Of a DNA stretch of 11,792 bases, positions 7,586 through 11,792 are shown one piece after another. The notes under the pieces were generated by a model. The model was not told the DNA's origin and did not search any database. It worked only from the letters and a program-made list of their open reading frames with translations. The stretch spans positions 1 through 11,792 of the forward strand of contig CAJYRE010000583.1 in the NCBI GenBank assembly GCA_913776675.1, read 5' to 3'. The stretch is from Rhizobiaceae bacterium. Lineage in GTDB: Bacteria > Pseudomonadota > Alphaproteobacteria > Rhizobiales > Rhizobiaceae. The translations under genes were made by a program, and so were the position numbers. Each line of letters opens with the position of its first letter. The first letter of the stretch is position 1.

Positions 7586-9088
7586 ATGACCCTTGTCGAT
7601 ACCCGCACACCCGACCCAAAACGCCTGATCCCCGGCGCCACCGGCGACTGGGAAATCGTCATCGGCATGGAAGTGCATGCGCAAGTCACCAGCCAGTCCA
7701 AGCTGTTTTCCGGCGCTTCCACCACATTTGGCAATGCGCCGAATGCTAATGTGTCGCTGGTGGATGCCGCCATGCCGGGCATGCTGCCGGTGATCAATGA
7801 AGAATGTGTGGCGCAGGCCGTGCGCACCGGTCTTGGTCTCAAGGCGCAGATCAACAAGCGCTCGATTTTTGACCGCAAAAACTATTTCTATCCCGATCTG
7901 CCGCAGGGCTATCAGATCTCGCAGTTCAAGGACCCGATTGTCGGTGAAGGGAAGATCATCATATCGCTCGGCCCGGATCGTCAGGGCAATTTTGAAGACA
8001 TCGAAATCGGCATCGAGCGTCTGCATCTGGAACAGGATGCGGGCAAATCCATGCACGACCAGCATCCGACAATGTCCTACGTGGACCTGAACCGTTCTGG
8101 CGTGGCGCTGATGGAAATCGTCTCTAAGCCCGACATGCGCTCCTCTGACGAAGCTAAGGCCTATATGACCAAGCTGCGCTCGATTGTGCGCTACCTTGGC
8201 ACTTGCGATGGTAATATGGACGAAGGCTCCATGCGTGCCGACGTCAACGTGTCTGTGCGCAAGCCCGGCGGCGAGTTTGGCACACGCTGCGAAATCAAGA
8301 ACGTCAATTCCATTCGCTTCATTGGTCAGGCCATTGAATATGAAGCCCGCCGTCAGATTGCCATCCTCGAAGATGGTGGCGTGATTGATCAGGAAACCCG
8401 CCTGTTTGATGCTGCCAAGGGCGAAACCCGCTCCATGCGCTCCAAAGAAGATGCGCATGATTATCGCTATTTCCCCGATCCGGACCTGCTGCCGCTTGAG
8501 TTTGATGATGCCTATATTGCAGAGCTGAAAAAGAATCTGCCGGAGCTGCCAGACGACAAGAAGGCCCGTTTTGTCGCTGACCTCGGCTTGTCGGTCTATG
8601 ACGCCTCCATTCTGGTGTCGGAAAAGGCCATTGCCGATTATTTCGAAGCCGTGGCCGAGGGCCGTGATGGCAAGGCTGCTGCCAACTGGGTGATCAATGA
8701 CCTCTTGGGTGCCTTGAACAAAGCCAGCAAAAGCATTGAAGAGACTCCGGTTTCACCTGCTCAGCTTGGCGGTATTATCGATCTGATCAAGAACGAGACC
8801 ATCTCTGGCAAGATCGCCAAGGATCTGTTCGAAATCGTTTGGAACGAGGGCGGCGATCCTGCCGAGATCGTTGAAAGCCGTGGCATGAAGCAGGTGACCG
8901 ACACGGGTGCTATTGAAAAAGCTGTGGATGAGATCATTGCTGCCAACCCGGATCAGGTTGCCAAGGTGCTGGCCAAGCCAAGTCTTGCTGGCTGGTTCGT
9001 TGGTCAGGTGATGAAGGCCACCGGCGGCAAGGCCAATCCGCAAGCTGTGCAGGCGCTGGTTAAGGCCAAGCTGGGCATTGAGGAGTAA
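7586..9088 (+). CDS. gatB: Aspartyl/glutamyl-tRNA amidotransferase subunit B
   Basis: GatB is the kinase/transamidase subunit of GatCAB. It phosphorylates the carboxylate of misacylated Glu-tRNA(Gln) or Asp-tRNA(Asn) and amidates it with the ammonia made by GatA. The 500 residues contain IGMEVHAQV (26-34), [15 protein letters not shown] (100-114), the signature [14 protein letters not shown] (166-179) and an intact YqeY-like tail to about residue 500 that contacts tRNA. ATG 7586 fits the homologous N-terminus MTLVD-RTPDPKR, with AAGAAGAG just upstream. An in-frame TTG at 7550 would add 12 residues without support. It lies about 5.4 kb from gatCA, so it has its own promoter. It heads an operon with two GNAT genes. 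Confidence 0.97.
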   Translation: MTLVDTRTPDPKRLIPGATGDWEIVIGMEVHAQVTSQSKLFSGASTTFGNAPNANVSLVDAAMPGMLPVINEECVAQAVRTGLGLKAQINKRSIFDRKNYFYPDLPQGYQISQFKDPIVGEGKIIISLGPDRQGNFEDIEIGIERLHLEQDAGKSMHDQHPTMSYVDLNRSGVALMEIVSKPDMRSSDEAKAYMTKLRSIVRYLGTCDGNMDEGSMRADVNVSVRKPGGEFGTRCEIKNVNSIRFIGQAIEYEARRQIAILEDGGVIDQETRLFDAAKGETRSMRSKEDAHDYRYFPDPDLLPLEFDDAYIAELKKNLPELPDDKKARFVADLGLSVYDASILVSEKAIADYFEAVAEGRDGKAAANWVINDLLGALNKASKSIEETPVSPAQLGGIIDLIKNETISGKIAKDLFEIVWNEGGDPAEIVESRGMKQVTDTGAIEKAVDEIIAANPDQVAKVLAKPSLAGWFVGQVMKATGGKANPQAVQALVKAKLGIEE

Positions 9089-9093
9089 GCCAG

Positions 9094-9591
9094 ATGTTTT
9101 TCGTGCGCACCGCCAGCGAGCGTGATTTGCAAAAGGTGCGCACGCTTCTGGTGGAAACCTGGCATGCGACCTATGACGGCATCTATGGTGCCGACAAAGT
9201 GCAGGAGATCACCGAGAGCTGGCATTCGTTGGTCGCTTTGAAGGCAAATTTGGCCCATAAGGGTGGCGAGTTTCTGGTCGCTGATGACGGCAAACGCATT
9301 GGCGGCATGGCGTTTGGGGTCATGGCGGACAATATGGCCAAAACAGCCCTGTTGCGTCAGCTTTACGTGCATCCGGAGCTTCAGCGTCAGGGTATTGGAC
9401 GTGATTTGTTTGCCGAACTGGAAAGCTGCTTTCCCGATGCTGAAGTGATGCGATTGGAAGTGGAGCCGAAGAATACGGCGGCAATTGCGTTTTACGAGGC
9501 GCATGGCTTTGTTGAGGTAGATCGTATCAAGGATTGCGGTGTGGTCGGCAGCGGTATTGAAGCCATTGTGATGGAAAAGCCGCTGGTATGA
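9094..9591 (+). CDS. GNAT family N-acetyltransferase (C)
   Basis: This 165-residue GNAT protein has unknown substrate. It has the N-terminal strand-helix FFVRTASERDLQKVRTLL, the core LRQLYVHPELQRQGIGRDLF with acetyl-CoA loop QRQGIG (97-102), and VEPKNTAAIAFYEAHGF (123-139), where Asn127 and Tyr134 are the conserved positions of the family. ATG 9094 is 5 nt after the gatB stop, and its ribosome binding site GAGGAG lies across the gatB stop codon, so it is co-transcribed with gatB. Its core blocks differ from those of the two GNATs after gatA (no VGW-ARE), so it is not their recent copy. The QRQGIG/KNTAAIAFYEAHGF layout is common to RimI-like and small-molecule acetyltransferases, which does not settle function. 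Confidence 0.9.
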   Translation: MFFVRTASERDLQKVRTLLVETWHATYDGIYGADKVQEITESWHSLVALKANLAHKGGEFLVADDGKRIGGMAFGVMADNMAKTALLRQLYVHPELQRQGIGRDLFAELESCFPDAEVMRLEVEPKNTAAIAFYEAHGFVEVDRIKDCGVVGSGIEAIVMEKPLV

Positions 9592-10064
9592 GCGACCAAC
9601 AACCATCAGCCCTGATCATCCGTGTAGCGCAAACAGCCGATGTGCCAGCTATTGTATCGCTGTTTGCCGCTGATACTGTTGGCGGGCATGGCGATACGAC
9701 AGAGGCTTCCGCCTTGCCGGATTATCTCGTCGCTTTTGCGCGGATCAGCGAATCGCCCAATGAAACGCTGTATGTGGCGGAGCGGGACGGAGAGGTTGTT
9801 GGGACGTTTCAGACCATGCTCACCACAACCATGACTGGACGCGGTGGCTCATCGATGATTATTGAAGCGGTGCAAACGCGCAGTGATTGTCGAGGGCAGG
9901 GAATCGGTGCGCAAATGATTGGTTTCTGTGTTGAAAAGGCCCGGCAGCAAGGCTGTCGGCAGGTGCAATTGACATCCAATGCCGCGCGGCTGGATGCTCA
10001 TCGGTTCTACGAGCGGCTTGGGTTTCAAAAGAGCCATTTTGGCTTCAAGATCAAATTGAAATGA
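9588..10064 (+). CDS. GNAT family N-acetyltransferase (D)
   Basis: This 158-residue GNAT protein has unknown substrate. It contains ALIIRVAQTADVPAIVSLF at the N-terminus, an extended stretch MIIEAVQTRSDCRGQGIGAQ with acetyl-CoA loop RGQGIG (102-107), and LTSNAARLDAHRFYERLGF (128-146). The last block, with Asn/Ala/Arg before a His-Arg-Phe-Tyr, is typical of a broad group of small GNATs close to aminoglycoside/polyamine-type acetyltransferases, but no substrate can be assigned. The start overlaps the stop of the previous GNAT as ATGA, so the two are translationally coupled, and the operon is gatB-GNAT-GNAT. A strong hairpin begins at its stop codon. Confidence 0.9.
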   Translation: MSDQQPSALIIRVAQTADVPAIVSLFAADTVGGHGDTTEASALPDYLVAFARISESPNETLYVAERDGEVVGTFQTMLTTTMTGRGGSSMIIEAVQTRSDCRGQGIGAQMIGFCVEKARQQGCRQVQLTSNAARLDAHRFYERLGFQKSHFGFKIKLK

Positions 10065-10084
10065 GGGGAGGCGCGCCTCTCCTC
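10063..10084 (+). terminator. Hairpin at the end of the gatB-GNAT-GNAT operon
   Basis: GAGGGGAGG (10063-10071) pairs with CCTCTCCTC (10076-10084) around a CGCG loop, nine pairs with one G-U. The stem overlaps the TGA stop of the last GNAT. No T-run follows, so it may act as a Rho-independent terminator only weakly or may protect the mRNA 3' end. Confidence 0.55.
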
Positions 10085-10167
10085 TCTGGACAAGCGCGCA
10101 TCAAGGCGTCATAAGCAAACAGACAATTGAAAGCCGCCGTAGGTATGGGCGGAGCCGAGGATAAGAC

Positions 10168-10566
10168 ATGAAGCAGCTTCTGTTGCAGATCTTCACCTGG
10201 TGGAATGGCCAGACGATCGGGACCCGTTTTTTCACATGGCGTAAGGGAACGCGCGTCGGTGAAGACGAATTGGGCAATGTATATTACGAAGGCACCATGA
10301 CCAGCTATGGTCTGCCGCGGCGCTGGGTGGTGTATAAGGGCTATGCGGAAGCTTCCGCCATTCCTCCGGGCTGGCACGGCTGGATGCATTATCGCACCGA
10401 TACCCCGCCAACCAAGGAAAACTACGTGCCGCGTGAATGGCAAAAGCCTCATCATGCCAATCTGACCGGAACAGCACAGGCCTATCGCCCACAAGGCTCT
10501 CTGGCAGCCAAGGGTGAGCGCCCACGGGTGACCGGCGATTATGATGCATGGACGCCCGGCAACTGA
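10168..10566 (+). CDS. NADH:ubiquinone oxidoreductase subunit NDUFA12
   Basis: This is the bacterial homologue of the mitochondrial complex I accessory subunit NDUFA12 (B17.2), found in alphaproteobacteria. It sits on the matrix/cytoplasmic side of complex I and helps stabilise the peripheral arm; it is not catalytic. The 132 residues include FTWWNGQTIGTRFFTWRKG (9-27), VGEDELGNVYYEG (30-42), RRWVVYKGYAEASAIPPGWHGW (51-72) and a C-terminal region with YRPQGSL and DYDAWTPGN, all family blocks. ATG 10168 has GAGG upstream. The gene stands apart from the nuo operon, as is usual for this subunit, and next to the DUF2155 gene, a pairing I know from other rhizobia. Confidence 0.94.
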   Translation: MKQLLLQIFTWWNGQTIGTRFFTWRKGTRVGEDELGNVYYEGTMTSYGLPRRWVVYKGYAEASAIPPGWHGWMHYRTDTPPTKENYVPREWQKPHHANLTGTAQAYRPQGSLAAKGERPRVTGDYDAWTPGN

Positions 10567-10583
10567 TCTGTGATTGCAAGAGG

Positions 10584-10608
10584 CACCGCCATCTTCGGAT
10601 CGGCGGTG
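10584..10608 (+). terminator. UUCG-capped hairpin after NDUFA12
   Basis: CACCGCC-ATC (10584-10593) pairs with GAT-C-GGCGGTG (10598-10608, one bulged C) around a C(TTCG)G tetraloop, which is unusually stable in RNA. It starts 17 nt after the stop codon and is followed by TTGATTTGG, only moderately T-rich. It is probably the terminator of the NDUFA12 gene. Confidence 0.65.
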
Positions 10609-10635
10609 TTGATTTGGCTCTGGTAACGTCTCACG

Positions 10636-10664
10636 TTGACGCGCACCGTTTGTACGGTGATATG
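10636..10664 (+). promoter_or_regulatory. Candidate promoter with internal inverted repeat
   Basis: TTGACG (10636-10641) and GATATG (10659-10664) are 17 nt apart. The spacer contains the perfect inverted repeat CACCGT-TTGT-ACGGTG (10644-10659), which would place a dimer-binding site between the two elements. The -10 match is poor, so this is a suggestion for the DUF2155 gene, about 200 nt downstream. Confidence 0.3.
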
Positions 10665-10702
10665 CATCATGAAAACCTGTTGCATCACAGAGTCTTGTTC
10701 TT

Positions 10703-10729
10703 GTGAGAAGCGCATAAGGCGCTTCCCAC
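10703..10729. other. Hairpin in the DUF2155 leader region
   Basis: GTGAGAAGCGC (10703-10713) and GCGCTTCCCAC (10719-10729) form an 11-position stem with one mismatch and a 5-nt loop. The gap 10567-10865 holds no gene, only this hairpin, the UUCG hairpin and the candidate promoter. No T-run is present on either strand, so its role (leader structure or protein site) is open. Confidence 0.45.
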
Positions 10730-10865
10730 AGAATTGGTGAAAGCCTCTCACGGTTTCGCCTTAAAATCCTGCGATGCCATCTCGGATACGAAGCAGTCAA
10801 GAGTGCAGGCTTGCATGGATGGCCGCGAAAAGACGTCGGTGCTGAAAGGCCGGAGACCGTTAGGA

Positions 10866-11288
10866 ATGAAGTGTGTGATTAAGGGTAAATGGTTGCTGAG
10901 GGTGGTTCTGGCAGGAATTGCTGGATGTTTTATCGCAACTGTGCCCGCACAGGCGGCGCGTATTGAAAACGCCGTGGCTGTGTTTTCCGGCCTGGACAAG
11001 ATCACCGGACGCATTACCGAGTTTGACGTTTATATCAATGAAACCGTACAGTTTGGTGCCTTGCAGGTGACGCCCCGCGTTTGCTACTCACGTGATGATA
11101 GCGAAGCGCAGCATGTGGATGCGTTTGTACAGGTTGATGAAATTACTCTTGATCGGCGTATCCGCAAGATTTTCAGCGGCTGGATGTTTGCTGATAGCCC
11201 TGCGTTGAATGCCATTGAACATCCGATTTACGATGTTTGGCTGAAGGATTGCAAACAGACATCGACTGTGCCGAAGCCCGCGAAGTAA
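10866..11288 (+). CDS. DUF2155 domain-containing secreted protein
   Basis: This is a 140-residue exported protein of unknown function that matches the DUF2155 family as I remember it. The N-terminus MKCVIKGKWLLRVVLAGIAG is a classical signal peptide, with a likely cut after AQA (28-30). The mature part has the family blocks ITGRITEFDVYINETVQFG (46-64), LQVTPRVCYSRD (66-77), FSGWMFADSPALNAIEHPIYDVWLKDC (103-129). Two cysteines (73 and 129) may form a disulphide in the periplasm. ATG 10866 was chosen because it starts the signal peptide; GGAG lies 10 nt upstream. Upstream in-frame starts (GTG 10734, ATG 10815) would bury the signal peptide. In rhizobia this gene commonly lies tail-to-tail with aat, as here. 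Confidence 0.88.
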   Translation: MKCVIKGKWLLRVVLAGIAGCFIATVPAQAARIENAVAVFSGLDKITGRITEFDVYINETVQFGALQVTPRVCYSRDDSEAQHVDAFVQVDEITLDRRIRKIFSGWMFADSPALNAIEHPIYDVWLKDCKQTSTVPKPAK

Positions 11289-11323
11289 ACGTTTGCAGTT
11301 TTAAACGGGTAAAAATCTCGCTT

Positions 11324-11371
11324 AGAGTTTGTCAGGGAAAAGTGGAATCCGGTTTTCCCGAAAAGACAAAC
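11324..11371. repeat. Palindromic intergenic repeat, module 1
   Basis: GTTTGTC (11327-11333) and GACAAAC (11365-11371) form the outer arms, and GGGAAAA (11335-11341) and TTTTCCC (11353-11359) the inner arms, so the module folds into a long interrupted hairpin. It opens with AGAGTTTGTCAGG, nearly the same as the opening of the next module. Such sequences are widespread between rhizobial genes (RIME-like palindromes); the exact family is not assigned here. Confidence 0.7.
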
Positions 11372-11387
11372 GAAAACAAAAGAGTCT

Positions 11388-11424
11388 AGAGTCTGTCAGG
11401 TTCAATTTGAACCTGACAGACTCT
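11388..11424. repeat. Perfect 18-bp inverted repeat, module 2
   Basis: Left arm AGAGTCTGTCAGGTTCAA (11388-11405) and right arm TTGAACCTGACAGACTCT (11407-11424) are perfect complements with one central base, so the RNA would form a very stable hairpin on either strand. A direct copy of AGAGTCT immediately precedes it (11381-11387). It lies between convergent DUF2155 and aat and could terminate both. The aat fragment's stop codon (11402-11404) is inside it. Confidence 0.85.
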
Positions 11425-11722
11425 GGCGAAATGGCACGTGCGGCAGGCAGACTGCGGCATGTAGCAGTGTTTCATACTCGGCTTTTGGCATGTCAATTGC
11501 GCCGAATGTTTTCAGATGTTCTGTGGTGAACTGGGTATCCAGCAGAACAAACCCTTGCGCTTTCAGCCGCTCAACCAGATAGACGAGCGAAATTTTGGAT
11601 GCATTGGTGCGGCGCGAAAACATGCTTTCACCAAAAAAAGCAGCGCCGAGGGAGACGCCATACAACAGAAGAATTATGCTGATAATCGGAGGCGTGATCT
11701 TTAGTTCGAAAAAGGAGATCAT
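11402..11722 (-). pseudogene. aat: Truncated, chimeric leucyl/phenylalanyl-tRNA-protein transferase
   Basis: The frame encodes 106 residues. Residues 20-106 match the C-terminal part of Aat, the N-degron enzyme that adds Leu/Phe to proteins with N-terminal Lys/Arg: [32 protein letters not shown] and [16 protein letters not shown] are diagnostic. A normal Aat is about 200 residues, so more than half of it, including the N-terminal domain, is missing. The first 19 residues ([19 protein letters not shown]) are not Aat. They form a short hydrophobic start that resembles the N-terminus of isoprenylcysteine-methyltransferase-like membrane proteins (inference). The join is near 11665, and the expected upstream Aat codons are not found in the rest of the window. 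The last residues (about QSLSGSN) come from the palindromic repeat. The product is very unlikely to be active as an Aat. Confidence 0.75.
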
Positions 11723-11792
11723 GTGTACCTACGGGTACCACCCCTCCGCGGTATGAAGAGGTTTGGGATGTCCGGCAAGTTAGCACCCCACT

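Noticed and set aside
7394..8458. 354-codon minus-strand open frame over gatB
   Set aside because: It is antisense to the well-defined N-terminal half of gatB, His/Ala-rich and without motifs or a ribosome binding site. It is a shadow frame.
11723..11792. Possible insertion-sequence end at the right edge
   Set aside because: Only a short GTACC-TACG-GGTAC hairpin is visible, with no transposase, terminal repeat pair or target duplication in view. It is too little to call.
1..11792. CRISPR array, tRNA or rRNA genes, phage or toxin-antitoxin system
   Set aside because: I read both strands and saw no regularly spaced repeats, no tRNA cloverleaf with CCA-end features, and no phage or toxin-antitoxin protein families.

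Overview
The window reads as chromosomal DNA of an alphaproteobacterium in the Rhizobiaceae, probably close to Agrobacterium/Allorhizobium. The evidence is an alphaproteobacterial-type GatCAB, a bacterial NDUFA12 homologue beside a DUF2155 secreted protein and an aat 3' end, and tandem palindromes of a kind common between rhizobial genes. This assignment rests on recognised protein families, not on a search.

Layout. 1-257 is the 3' end of an UPF0173/UlaG-like metallo-hydrolase, closed by a strong terminator. 387-2226 is gatC-gatA. Two tandem, mutually similar GNAT acetyltransferases follow (about 2177-2710 and 2819-3340). 3392-7220 is a minus-strand block, read right to left: a DPM1-type GT2 glycosyltransferase, a small LAB_N membrane protein (4-bp ATGA overlap), a PMT/ArnT-like membrane glycosyltransferase (13-nt gap) and, after about 100 nt, a two-part sulfotransferase in visibly AT-richer DNA. 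7586-10064 returns to the plus strand: gatB, then two more GNATs in a tight operon. 10168-10566 is NDUFA12 and 10866-11288 is DUF2155. A double palindromic repeat (11324-11424) runs into a minus-strand ORF (11402-11722) that carries only the C-terminal part of Aat, fused to 19 foreign codons.

How the genes work together. GatC, GatA and GatB form the tRNA-dependent amidotransferase that corrects Glu-tRNA(Gln) and/or Asp-tRNA(Asn); here gatB is about 5.4 kb from gatA. The minus-strand block looks like a lipid-linked-sugar module: GT2 charges a polyprenyl phosphate, the PMT-like enzyme moves the sugar to an envelope acceptor, and the sulfotransferase may sulfate a glycan. The four GNATs have no assignable substrates.

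The most notable observations are the chimeric aat fragment at the right edge, the glycan/sulfation block between gatA and gatB, the four GNATs flanking the gat genes, and the GNAT with no start codon at its natural N-terminus.
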